Source of the DNA: Alitta virens
Taxonomy: Eukaryota > Annelida > Polychaeta > Phyllodocida > Nereididae
Length of the DNA stretch: 64,000 nucleotides
NCBI GenBank assembly: GCA_932294295.1
Contig: OW028575.1
Coordinates: 42,194,753-42,258,752, forward strand
Reading direction: 5' to 3'
The position numbers were made by a program, and so were the translations under genes. How positions within the stretch are numbered: position 1 is the stretch's first letter; each line of letters starts with the position of its first letter. The notes beneath the pieces were generated by a model that did no database searches, was not told the DNA's origin, and saw only the letters and a list, made by a program, of their open reading frames with translations. Positions 13,918 to 25,900 of this stretch are shown piece after piece.

Positions 13918-16900
13918 TTATTTGTTCTTGAAATTTGCTGGTCTTTTTTCTACGAACGCTGTCATTCCTTCTTTGCGGTCCTCCTGGAAAAAATAATACG
14001 CTGGAAATTATGCTCTAGTTCAAAAGAACATGTACCAAACTAAAATTATTTTGACCCATTAGCGCCTAACCTTATGCTTATAGGTTCTAGTAATGCAATG
14101 CAGTTGCAGTCTTTCAGTACAAGAAATGCTAATGCCTTGAAACTGCAGTGTACATAATTACACAATGCAACATTTCAGGCAAATTTCAAAGAACTATTTT
14201 GTTCGCCGTCTAGTTAAATTTAATGTTCGTAGTGATTGACCTACTTTCATTACGTATCTCTCTGTGCATTAATTTCCATCAGACCCTCATCTACAACATG
14301 GCCTAAGGGTCTGCATTCAGACTGTAGTACCCCTATTTTATCTGCCAGGTGGCGCCGTGACCATTGTGACATCATATTCACAATCATGAGTGATGCAGTT
14401 TGTATTTGTAATGTCATGGCAGATCAACAGAGTTGCGTTCAATGGATATCTTGTAAGATTGTTACAGTATGAAATTAAGCAGCAGAAATTGCTGCAGTAT
14501 TCAGCTGAGTAACTGAAGAAGCTGTCAATGTTGTACAGAACGAGATATTTGAATTTGACATATGTAGCCAGGGTGCAAGCTGTATAATGTGGCCATGAGT
14601 ATGAACACTTCCTTGTGGTTAAGGTGCTGATCGGCTCCTCCTAAGGTCAATAGTTTGATTCCGATCATGGGCTTCTGTTATGAGCACAGCAAGCTCACAG
14701 AAGGATGTAAATATAGAGAACCTATAGATTTTATGGTATGCATTGTGTCTATAGATGTGAGAAAGCAGACTGATGGCCATATTGACCATCATTATTGTCT
14801 GCCATGGTCAACTGCCTAACAATTATATTCATCATTTGCATTAGTTACATAGCCTCATCATGCTCATCAGCCTGTTCTATGACTAACCAGTCAACACAGA
14901 CCCTTTTTTCAGGCTGATTCCACCAGTTGAGGTTCTAGGAAGCAACCATCCTAGATAGGGACAAACCCTGTGCTTGATAGATAAGGACTTAGTTCACAGC
15001 CAAACTAAAGTTAACGGGTGCAACAACTGATCGACCCATTTTTAGTGCTGATCGCTGTGCGTTTCCAAATTTTACTCTCACTATAGCACTCGCTGATAAG
15101 TGATAACAGACATTAAAGAGCAGTTTTGCATAAACCTATTTAGTCATTATTCAGGACAGAGGACATGATGAGATGCTATGGCTCTAAGTAGTGAAGGTAG
15201 CTCCATAACCATATGATAACTATCATTAATGTACTTACTGTTGCAAATGTACTGTAGAAGAATCTCTTCTCGATTCTCATGCCCTCATCCAAAGTGGAGT
15301 TAAATGCTGGAAAAGAAGAAAGTACACTTTTAAATTTCATTTAACATTATTGTTGGAACTGAAGTAGTCCAAATAGATAACTGAAAATAAGCTGCAATAA
15401 AAAATCTTTAATTTGAAAAAAGAGTTCATATTACTCACAAGCATTGACAGCTTCTTTGGCCATCTGAGTAATGATATGAGATTGAGATGCAATTTTTTCA
15501 GCAGTCTTAATTGCTTGGTCCACCAGTTCTGCTGCCGGGAACACCTTGCTTACCAAACCTGAAGACACAAATTAACCAACAATAATTATTGCAGATTCAC
15601 TATTCACTTGCAGTGTTTGCATTGGTACCTATGGGTCAAGAGTATCTGGTCAATTTGAAATTGCACACCAAATACATATACCTAGGCAAAGTCAGTCGTT
15701 GCTTTATAACTCACCAGCTCTTAGGGCATCCTCGGCATTAATTTGGTCTCCCGTTAGCACCATCTCCATGGTTAATGATTTGCCAACAGCTTTCGTCAGT
15801 CTCTGTGAGCCACCAGCACCTGTGTGACAGCAAAATACAATGGAAATTTGAAAAGCTCACATTAGATTATAGTGTATTTCCCACATTAATGAATCACAGA
15901 GCCTCAAAATACTTTTCCTGTTCTTTGTTACAAATAAACATTTTGATCATAGAGACTCAAAAACACAGGTGAGAGGTTGGATTTTTACAGCAGATTTCAT
16001 AGTCTCGGAAACTATACTCCAGATGAATGCAAGACTCTCATTGGTTTGAAGAAGTTCCTCTTCCAATGAGAGACCAGCATTCACAGTCATGACGTCCTCT
16101 GCAGCTTAGTCTCCAATTCCAAGAGTAGTGAACCCGTAGTATTACATTACGGTTATGCAACAGATTTTTTCGCCGGGTTGGCGACAGATTCTGGCGGCAA
16201 AAAGGGTTCTACAGGTGACTCGGCGGGTTCTACGGGTGACTCGGCAGGTTCTACGGGTTACAAGGCGGGTTCGGCGGGTCACTTGGCGGGTTCTACGGGT
16301 CACTCGGCGGGTTCTACGGGTCACTCGGCGGGTGGCCAATTAGTGGGCGAATTCCAAGAGAGACTCAACGGCTTCCAGGAGTAACTCGCCGAGTTGTAGG
16401 AGTGACTTGCAGGGTTGTACGATAGACTCGGAGAGTCTCTCGTAGAACCCGGTGAGTCACTCGTTAAATGATATTTTGTACATGCAGCAGCGGAGGGGGT
16501 TGTCAATACTTTAAAAGGCTGCTGCTCCCCTAATATTTTTCCGATTTTCATCAAATAAAGACTGAATTGTAGTATAGTTCATACTGATTCCATACGAAAA
16601 TAGGTTGGCGGAGGCAAACAGGGTGCTCCCGCACACGTCCGCGCCCGGACTGTATCAATGCAGGAAGGGCTGAGCGTTTCTTTAAAAGGCTGCTGCTCCC
16701 TTAATATTAGTCCGATTTTCGTCAAATAAAGACTGAATTGTAGTATAGTTCATACTGATTCCATACGAAAATAGACCAAATATTAAAATATTAAGCGAGA
16801 TATTTTATATTATATAACAAGCATATAAATCTATCTGTCTCTCTAAACTATCTATCTACATATCTACATATCTATCTATTTAACTATCTACATTAAAAAA

Positions 16901-19900
16901 CAGCGATTAATGTTGGGGGTGTTTTTGACAAGAATATTCTTGTTTTTGCCCAGTATACCTTATTAATTTTCTTCACCTTATCTATTATATAAATTCTACA
17001 CAGCGTTCCTAGCCATCACAGGCTAGGGCCTTCCCATCATCTTTAACTGCCATGCTGCAGGAAACACAAGGGTGCTGGATGGATGCTTTTCTCTTTGGCA
17101 TTTTCGAAGTGTAAAGTCAAGACTCGAATGATGTAGTCAATAGTTTTGACCATCATATATACAATGTTTGGATGAGCTTTATTGCAATTCATTTCTACTC
17201 ATTCTGCCAACTGGCCAATAGGAAGGACTTTTCCTTGGTTTTGTAAAAGTCAATTAACATATATATGTAATAGCGATCTGCTGTGACCGTTATGTCAATT
17301 GCTCTCAGCATTTTGAATGATACAAAGAATGGGGTAAATCATGCTTTTTCATCATTGATCAGAGGCATGAATTGAAATTCTGAATTGACCGTTATGTCAA
17401 TTGCTATTAGCATTTTGAATGATACAAAGAATGGGGTAAATCATACTTTGTCATCATTGATCACAAGCATTAATTGAAATTCTGAATTTCAACTGATTCC
17501 TGTTTATTATGCATATTAAAGAGGGAGATTGTCTATAATTTGATTTGATCATGGATGGAACATGCAATATCAATTTTAATTCCAGTTGGATTATTTTCAG
17601 AAACAACAACAAGAACGAAATATTAATAATTTATATAAAATGAAATAAAGAGAAATATCTCGCTTAATATTTGGTCTATTTTCGATTAGCTCTTCCTGCA
17701 TCGATACAGTCCGGGTGCGGACGCTTGCGAGAGCACCAGTTTGCCAGCCTACCTGCAACCATGGCTCACCCGGCTACCGGGCCCGAGTTTCCCGGCTTGG
17801 CCATGAGTCCCAGGAGTGACTCGACGGGTATCGCCGGGTATCCACGGGTAGCCGTCCGGTTGGAGCCGGGAAGTGCGTTACGTCACCGTTATGTAATACT
17901 ACGGGTTCACTACGGGAAAACCGGCTATGTGTGACAGGGGCTTTAGTCAATAAAAGCATATATATCTAGAGTTTAGCTGTAAGAGTTACATAATACACAA
18001 TATTAAAATAACATTACAATATTTTATTCCTTTGCGGATACTGCACAACAAATTGATATCTTTGTCATTTAGGTTGGGGTTATTTCTCAAGCAACTTGCT
18101 ACTGGGCCCAAGTCTTACCTGGAATGGTCCCTAGTAAAATCTCTGGCTGGCCAAATTTAGCCCGGTCTCCTGCGTAAATAATATCGCACATCATGGCCAA
18201 CTCACAGCCCCCACCAAGCTGAGAACAAAATAATTATGACATAATTATAATCACACAGTGAATTGTTGACTCAAATTTAAAAACACAGATCAGATATACA
18301 TACAGCATAACCATTGACAGCAGCAATTACGGGCATCTTAGCCCTCGCAAGAACATCCCAGTGAGAAAGGAAACTTTCTTTGTAAACACCCTGGTAATCT
18401 TTCGGTTGCATTTCCTTTATATCAGCCCCAGCTGCAAAGAAATGGAAAACTTTAAACTGGCAGTCATTTGCACTAAAAACATGATATAGGTATAACTTGA
18501 AAGTAAATCAATAAATGACAATACATATTGTTTAAATAGAAAAACCCATGCAATCATCTCACCAGCAAATGCCTTATCTGAGCCTGTGATCACTAAACAT
18601 CCAACATTTGGATCATTCTGATAAACATCCAAGGCCTGTTCCAGCTCGCGCATGAGACCATCACACAAGGCATTTAAAGCCTTTGGTCTATTTAGTTGTA
18701 TAAGACCAACATTTTCTTTTGCGCCTCTCTTTTCAAGTTTTAAAAACTCAAAGTTACCTGCAAGAAACACACAGAATGATTGCTGTATAATGTATTGATC
18801 ACAATTGGTTTAACTTTATTATGCCTTGAAAGCATACATCATTACAGTGTATATATGATTTATTTCAGGGTCATAAACTTCTTTTTTTTTTGGTTTTGTT
18901 TTTTACCAAGGTCCCATGAGCTGAATGAGGTTGGCTTTTTTAAAGTATAACTGTTCCATAAATCAAAAGTAAAGCATGAAAGATATATCAAATCATTTAA
19001 CAAGACAATTGATAGCAGACATTTTACATTACAGTCATATTCGATGTCTGTACCATGGATTTCAATTTTAAACACTGACATTTAGAGATTCATAAAAAAA
19101 TTCCACTAGTTGCTTAGTCATATTATATCAGAAAAAGCTTAGAATAGCAAAAAATGGACAGAAATGTTACTATATATATATGGCTTTTATTGACATTGAT
19201 TCATATCAGAAAAGATACATTTGTCACATATAACTAAGGCTCTACTCACTAAATCTAACTAAAGCTACACCGGTCTACAGAAATATGCTATACAGGTTCT
19301 CATTATTTTATACATAAATCATAATATGCTAAATATAGCTAAAAATTCAAGGTAATAATATCCTTACAGTAGGATTTACATAAAACATAGAGTAAGATTT
19401 ACATAAAACATAAATCACATATCAACCAGTGAGGCATTTAACAAAAATACTGATCACAACATAAAATAAGATTAAAATTTTCATAATTATATACAAAATA
19501 CTGATAATAATATCACAATACAAGTTAAAATTTGCAGTTTACATATAGGTTTCATATGAAATATGGGAGAGAAAAATACCAGGCAACATTGCGCTGACCC
19601 TGGCATTTTGACTCATCTAATTTATGATGGCAGTTGTCAAGGAAGTGGCAAGTCAGAGGAGCCCAGTGGAAATTTAAGTCTACATTACTTTATTTAGGAA
19701 ATTACCAAGAGCATATATCATTTCAGGTTCTTTATTTGACATCAATGATTTAAATTGTTGTGTTTTATCTAAGTTATGGAAATTTGGTATCAGGCTAGTT
19801 GCTTTTAGGATTAATTGATTTCTTGGTCCTGCATGATTGTTACAGATTAAGAGGCAATGTAGTTCATCTTCTACGTCATTACTATCACATTTATTACATT

Positions 19901-22620
19901 TTCTTTCTTCTAATGGTATTTTGGGGGTCTCGTGTCTTCCGGTTTCAATTTTGAGGTTGTGTGAGCTAAGTTTAAATCTCGCTATGTTATTATATGTTCT
20001 CTTGGGGAGGTTAAGATTTAGATAAGGTTCAAAGCAATAAGTAGTTTTAAATAATTTATATGTTCTTAGTTTTGGGTGCTTCTCAGAGTCATTAATCTCC
20101 CTAAGGATCCTTGATTGTTCAATTTCATACAGTTTAAGTTTGATTTCAGTGACCAGAGTTTCTGGCTCCTTTGATTCCCAACTATTTATATTACATTCAT
20201 TTATGATATGTATTGTTTTATTGTACCAGTTGCTCTGACCCTTCAGGTGTAGAAATTCTTGAATTTTGAGGCATTTATGTAGGGTGTCATAGGATGGCAG
20301 TGTCATTAGTCTTCCCCAGTACTTAATCATGTTTATCTTTTGTCTAACCATAAGAGGAAACCTGCCTGTCTCAGCATACACAGCTAAGGTTGGGGTTTGT
20401 TTTCTTACACCTAACAAACTTTTAAGATATCTAATTTGTAATTTCTCCATGTCATTGTGTTGTTTACCCATACACCATAACATGCTATTGTATTCAAGGA
20501 TTGGCAGAATATAGCTATCAAACATCTTGATAGCAAGTGATGTGGGTATGTAGCCAAGGGATGGTTTTATTCTACTTTGGAGTGCAAATAGTGCCTTTTG
20601 CGCTTGGTTGACTAGATATTCAGGCAATTTATCATGTAGAACTCTATGTGAATTTAGAACATGGCCTAAGTATTTATATGAATTAACAATTTCAATATTT
20701 TGGTAGTTGTACCTAAAGTCTACAGTACATTTAGTCATACTTTTCATGACTTTTGTTTTAGAAGTGTTAACAATAAGGTGCCATTTTGCACAAAAATTAT
20801 GTAAAGAATCAATGCTATTTTGTAGTCCGGTAGCAGAGCCAGATATGAGGACTATATCATCTGCATAAAGGAGGTGGGTGAAGTGGGTACCATTTATTTC
20901 TATTCCATCTTTAGAATTTAGGTAATTGGGTAGATCTGACATGAACTCATTAAATAATTTGGGACTTAATATCCCTCCTTGTAGTACCCCAAAAATACTG
21001 TCTATGCGGTCACCATATTTTCCCTGTTGATATACTTTGGCCTGTGCTTTATCAAACATGCTAATAATAATATTAAGCATCTTCTTTCCTATTTTATTTT
21101 TATGAAGTTTGTAGTACAGGGCGTTTCTATTGATATAATCAAATGCTTTTGTGAAATCCACAAAACATAAAAATGTTGGTTTCTTATGAAATAGCTGATA
21201 TCGGATTACAGTATCCAGTGCAAAAACACAATCTGCTGTTCCACGCGAGGGGGTAAACCCAAACTGAAAAGGGTCATCAAGGGACATGGCGTCATTTTTA
21301 AAATAGAGTCTTGCATTCAAAATTGAATCGAAAACTTTGGCCATAGCTACTGTTACAGTGATTTTCCTATAATTATCGGGATTCAACTGGTCGCCTTTCT
21401 TATGTCAGTTTGGTTAGTGGATTTAAACTCACTAAGTTTATCTCTGTTTGACCTCTGATATAATCGTTTCTTATGTTGTATTACATTCTTATATCTTTTA
21501 ATTAGAGATTTGTATTGTTCATTATGTACAGAAATATCTAGGCTAATAAGCCAAACCCCAACTTTTTAACCTAAAAACCCCTCTCTGCATAACAATTAAC
21601 TTCAAGTATCCCGTTTCTCCAATGTGGCAATGATACTTTTTTAGCCATCTTTTCATTATTATTGTCATTTTTTCAAGGTTACAGTCAAGCATCAGAAATT
21701 AGAATATAGCTGGTTCTGGTTGTTAAGTTCCACCCATTCCTGGGTGTTGCTCCTCTTGTGGTGAAGAAGTGCCTCGTTGAATAGCTGCATGTGGTCCATA
21801 TTAATGTGCAAGTGGTGACACCCTGTGTTACATAGCTGGTTTGCTGGTATTACTTTGTTTTTCAAGGCAACTACTACTTTACTATTGCTGCTTTTCCCAG
21901 AAGTGTTTTTATCCGCTAAAAAGTTGGGGTTTGATTTTTTTTTTGGCATTTCTGTCCATTTTGTGCACTTTTCCATGCCATTTATGAAAATATGTGTAAA
22001 ATCATAACAGGTGGACACTGTTTTTAATCCTATTTAATTTCCAATTATAAGTTTTAATGATCAGCCCTTTATAGTGGACATTGTTTTCAGCATTTCAAAG
22101 AAATTTTCAGCACTTAATTCAGTCTGTTCAGAGAAGTTTGTATATATATGAACAGAAAGCTACAGATTAGTACAGAATGAGAAGGGAAGAGAATAGGGGC
22201 ACTGATGACAGTGCAGATTACAGCAAGAGACAATAACAATCGTGTTTAATACAATAGATCTACACCAACAATGCGCACAATAGTGTGACAATACACATGG
22301 CAACATACAATACACATGGTTTTCTAACAAATTTACACAAAAAGTCATATGCATTGTATTCATGTATATGCAATGTTAGGTTTGGCAGAAGAAAAAAAAG
22401 CATGTCTAGGTCGACTATATATCAGCTGACACAATTATACAATTATGTGTACTGACTACTGTGTAGACGTCTACATGTATTTTCGCGATGAATTTGGCGT
22501 GAAAAAACAAAATTACTTACCACTAGACATCCATCTAGATGACAGCACACCTGTCAGTGGAGCCACAGGCTTGAGAATTTGGGTTTTGCAGAGCGAACTG
22601 ATCACACACCTCAATGCCAT
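13918..22620 (-). CDS. ECHS1: Enoyl-CoA hydratase, short chain, mitochondrial (crotonase)
   Basis: The enzyme hydrates trans-2-enoyl-CoA in mitochondrial beta-oxidation and valine catabolism. Exons in transcript order: 22521-22620, 18563-18757, 18304-18431, 18119-18218, 15715-15819, 15439-15558, 15239-15306 and 13918-13983. All junctions are GT-AG with matching phases. They total 882 bp, giving 293 aa (human: 290). The first 33 residues are basic and Ser/Leu-rich, as expected of a transit peptide. The protein then shows [19 protein letters not shown], the oxyanion-hole element AGADIKEM, and [11 protein letters not shown] with Glu147. [14 protein letters not shown] follows with Glu167, then a C-terminus reading [14 protein letters not shown]. 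Both catalytic glutamates of the crotonase family are present, so the enzyme should be active. Intron 1 holds a LINE relic and intron 4 a foldback element. The gene shares a short promoter with WDR45B. Confidence 0.97.
14612..14672 (+). repeat. tRNA-derived SINE remnant
   Basis: In the last ECHS1 intron, TGGTTAAGGTGC resembles a pol III A box. About 35 bp later AGTTTGATTCC resembles a B box, in the layout of tRNA-derived SINE heads. No intact cloverleaf or poly-A tail is evident. Confidence 0.4.
15983..16123. mobile_element. CRE/CCAAT palindromic MITE (copy 2, degraded)
   Basis: The order resembles the element at 5136-5334: tcatagtctcggaaact, then CTCATTGG, the inverse CCAATGAG, catgacgtcctctgcag, and an arm ending tagtctccaattcc. 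It lies in ECHS1 intron 4 and directly abuts the foldback element that begins near 16125. Confidence 0.6.
16210..16336. repeat. 21-bp minisatellite, about 6 units
   Basis: Six head-to-tail 21-bp units of the type acgggtgactcggcgggttct lie inside the left arm of the foldback element. The 21-bp period leaves all frames open and makes spurious repetitive ORFs on both strands. Confidence 0.85.
16509..16779. repeat. 171-bp direct duplication
   Basis: Two copies of a block of about 95 bp begin at 16509 and 16680 (ctttaaaaggctgctgctcc) and run to tccatacgaaaatag. They are separated by GC-rich arm sequence, which suggests unequal exchange within the left foldback arm. Confidence 0.8.
17284..17490. 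repeat. 103-bp tandem duplication
   Basis: Two adjacent copies start with gaccgttatgtcaattgct (about 17284 and 17387) and differ by only a few bases. They lie in the central part of the foldback element. Confidence 0.8.
19680..21545 (-). pseudogene. LINE (non-LTR retrotransposon) reverse transcriptase, 5'-truncated
   Basis: The open frame (21404 to 19680) encodes about 570 aa of a jockey/CR1-like reverse transcriptase. Counting from [10 protein letters not shown], it has FVDFTKAFD at about residues 75-83, LQGGILSP at about 135-142, and the catalytic YADD at about 174-177. A C-terminal Cys/His cluster, CNKC followed by HCLLIC, comes near residue 500. Upstream, on the same strand but in another frame, 21540-21410 encodes [15 protein letters not shown] and KSTNQTD, which look like the linker before the RT domain. 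An internal deletion plus a frameshift therefore separates the two parts. No endonuclease domain is left. It lies in ECHS1 intron 1, in the same orientation as the gene. Confidence 0.85.
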
Positions 22621-22928
22621 GTTGACATGTGGAGCAATGTCTCGCGACCGGCAACGTCCTTCACCTTCAGCAACCTGTGACCTTTGACCGCATTGTTTCT
22701 GTTGCTTTTTATGTATTTTACATCATTTAATATCGACTTGAAACTTCCCTTCATAGTACCCAATATTATATAGATATTTTTAGTAAAAATTGCGAAGGAA
22801 ACTATTTCAATTGAACTAATTCGAAAATATATCCCCTCCCCCTCCAAAACCCAAGGAAGTAAACGCGATGTGAAGTGCGAAATAAACACGGATAATACTG
22901 TTTTACAGCCAGCCAGACAGCTGTAATC
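22621..22928. promoter_or_regulatory. Bidirectional ECHS1/WDR45B promoter
   Basis: The start codons of ECHS1 (-) and WDR45B (+) are separated by 308 bp, so the two divergent genes must share this region. No TATA box is obvious on either side. A DR1 element lies close to the ECHS1 side. The interval is partly C-rich (around 22831-22850). Confidence 0.7.
22678..22690 (-). promoter_or_regulatory. DR1 nuclear-receptor element upstream of ECHS1
   Basis: The plus strand reads TGACCTTTGACCG; on the ECHS1 strand this is two GGTCA half-sites spaced by one base. It lies 58 bp upstream of the ECHS1 start codon. DR1 sites bind HNF4 and RXR heterodimers such as PPAR/RXR, known regulators of beta-oxidation genes in vertebrates. 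Function here is inferred. Confidence 0.5.
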
Positions 22929-25900
22929 ATGATGAATGTAGCTTCTGCTAGTCCCCAAAACAATGGTCTCATATTCGCAGGGTGGAATCAAGACCAGGGT
23001 AAGTAGAAATCGACTGACACAGTGACAAAGTGTCATGACCAACGTAAACAAAACCACTCAATGTTCGGCAGAGCTTGCTTGGTCCACATCAGGGTCTAGT
23101 CCAGTAACACAGGGTCTACCCTTTTGTTTTTCATTGCTGTAAAGTCATCTCCTTTGCTGAAACTCATAAGCAGCTGCAGCAGTGTTTGAACAGGGTATCG
23201 AGTCAATTCGTCGACAGCCAATTCGTTGAAAACCAACCCGTTGACATGAGGATGGCAAACTCGCTGACAATCAACACCTTCGGCCCGACCATCTCGTTGA
23301 CAGAAAATCATGGCAACATGTCGACGAGGTTGGTTTTGCTAACTCGTTGACAAAGGTGTTTCCCGTCCGTCGGTCTCCTCTTGCCCAGTTAACTTGTCTA
23401 TCGCTGTTTTATGCTATTATCACCGAATATATTCGTAGCAAGTATACCGCTATGGAAGCTTTATTAACTGTGAATCCCCGGGGTTTGGTTTGTCGACGAA
23501 ATGGTCATTGGGCAGATTAGCTGTCAACGAGTTTGCATTAATATGTCAATGAGATGGTAATGACCTGTCAACGAGGTCAAAAGTTTGTCAACGACTTTGT
23601 GTCTCCCAAATTTATATAAGTTGGTTTGTCAACGAATTCTTACCAGGCCTTCTAATGTGTCAACGACTTGGTATGTCGACGAATTTGCATGTCGATAAAA
23701 AGACCTGTATTATTGAACCGGCCTGCTAGATCATGCATGGTTTAGACTATTGGGAGACCAGTTGGTGACCATGGCATCATTTTATATAGCTGGGTTTACC
23801 TTCACATACCTTTTCTGTCTCCCACATTTTGCCAAAATTTGAAAACATTCAAAACAAAGATGAAATTATTTTGGTTGAATTTAACTTCTGTACTTTAATG
23901 ACACAAGATGAATTGTGAAGGTAAAATAGCCGGGGATGAGGTTGGCACTCTAATTAATAATGCCCTCATCATGTATTCATGCACCAGAATGCCAGATCTC
24001 CAAAAAATTTGAGCAAATTACTAAACTAGTGGAATTTTGCTATCTGGCAGCCTGTTTAGGATAGGCTCTTGGTTTGACATATAAACCTTCTCTTCTGATT
24101 TACCTTATTCATGTCTTGATCAATGGTTGATTTATATGATTGATTTGGTAGTGTTTCTATCTAGAAATTCTATGCTGTAGTAATCTGTTGTGGGACCTGT
24201 ATAAATAGTTATATTCATATATATTTTGGTTTCTGTTTGTTTTTTGTTTTGGCATGATGCTTATTAATATTTGTTGAAATGCTCTGTTACTGGTATTACA
24301 CAGATATTTGACAGTTGCTGTTGGTAATGTTTCCATTCAGATAGTCAGAGATAGATGAACAAACAAGAATCCTTTGACACAAAAAAAAAATATATATATA
24401 TATATGCATTTATTTATTCATGGTAGGAACATTGGGAAACAATGCACATTACCACCTATAAAGCAAACCCTGGCTGCTTATCTTGCTTCATAAAAGTCGC
24501 TAGTGCTGAGGAACTAATGTGTTAGTAGACTCCACAATTGATAGATCTGTTTTACTATCCATGGGCATAGTAGGGTACAATGTGCTGGTATCACAGCAAG
24601 TATTAATTGGACATTAATCTAACCTCAGATCACAGCTGACAGATTACCCATACAATTCAATTCAATTTATACATGACCCAATTCTGCTTAGAACTGTATG
24701 AAGCAGTCTTTGAGAAAACACATTTTCACAGGCACTGATATTTGATAAATGATTTAAGTGACATTGTCTTGTATTACCACAGTAAAAATAACATCATAAA
24801 CTTGCCCAGATTTGTACAATTAATGATAAGACAATAAAAACACAGAGAAGTCACAAAAGTCTTTTGAAATGGAGAGAGCCTTTTTGTAACTCATTTAAAA
24901 CAAAACTGTGAATAGTCCATGGCTTCCTGCAGCAAGAGTTTAAAGATCTTCTTTGATTGGGATGACAGCTGTTGCATCTTATCTTTTCATAATGACATCA
25001 GGAGTCTAGCTATACAGAATCTCAAGCAACTGCAGTCCATTGAAAATAACTTTTTTTTATTCAATTAAAGTGTGGAAACATGTCAGTTTCTGACTTAAGT
25101 TTACTGACTTCTGAACATCTTGGGTAATCCTAAACTGTTCAAGAGTCATAAAGACTCCTAGACCAGAGTTTAAATTAATATATTTTTTCTTTTGGCAAAA
25201 TTAAATTGCAAAACACATTTTTATATGCACGTATGAATAATAATCATTTGAATATTGAACGTGGACATAAATTAATTTCCTGAAAATGTAATATTATACT
25301 CAGCAGACTCCGTAATCGCTATGTTAAATTTATGCAGTAATTGACATAATAGGATAGTACGTTTCACAAAACAGTACTTTGTACATCACCGACCAGACCT
25401 ATCACCTGCTACAGTGTGAGCCACATATAACAAACCATTTGGGACAAAAAAGGTGGTCGTTATAACCGGGTTCGTTATGTTAGTCTGGTGTAAAAGATAC
25501 GCAAAATAAAATCTATTTTTGGACAATGACCACATTATAACTAGACTATTATAACTTACTAATAAACATGTTACATATAGGTCCGACTGTATACAGGTAA
25601 ACATTCACCATAAAATGAAATTTGTGCTCTCAAATAAATTAGCTACGTGCTCTCAAATAAATTAGCTAATGTCCAAGTATAGTCCACTTAATTTACATGC
25701 ACACATGTAGAGATAATAGTTAGTACCTGAACGTACTATGCTGATGTAAATAAAGCCTTAAATACAGTATGATAAATGAAAACTTTGCAGATGAGTAATT
25801 ATTAATACAGTATGCAGGCAATGTGGCACTATATATACAATTCTTCAAAATTCATACATCACAAAGATCTCTTGGCAAAACTGATGTTTCATCAGTGCTG

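Larger units (their letters stand above)
16125..17940. mobile_element. Foldback-type DNA element with long inverted arms
   Basis: The element sits in ECHS1 intron 4. Its outer ends are inverted copies: agtagtgaacccgtagtatt on the left, aatactacgggttcactac on the right. A second paired block is 16601-16675 with 17683-17760, around CCCGGACTGTATC. A third pair carries gaccaaatatt and aagcgagatatt (16774-16806 with 17645-17680). The left arm has gained a minisatellite and a 171-bp duplication; the centre has a 103-bp duplication. The right end (CCGGCTATGTGTGACAGGGG) recurs at about 36966-36992. No transposase is encoded, so it looks non-autonomous. Confidence 0.65.

Noticed and set aside
16142..16384. 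Open frames with Arg/Thr/Val or Gly/Ser/Thr repeats on both strands
   Set aside because: They are by-products of the 21-bp minisatellite, whose length is a multiple of three. No start context, splice site or conserved domain was seen.
21692..22018. Minus-strand frame of 108 codons upstream of the LINE relic
   Set aside because: I see no recognisable domain, and the frame does not join to ECHS1 exons. It could be a piece of LINE or random open frame in AT-rich DNA; support is too weak to annotate.
22611..23057. Minus-strand open frame of 148 codons across the shared promoter
   Set aside because: It runs through the ECHS1 start region and WDR45B exon 1 in antisense, with no recognisable domain. 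It is most likely fortuitous.
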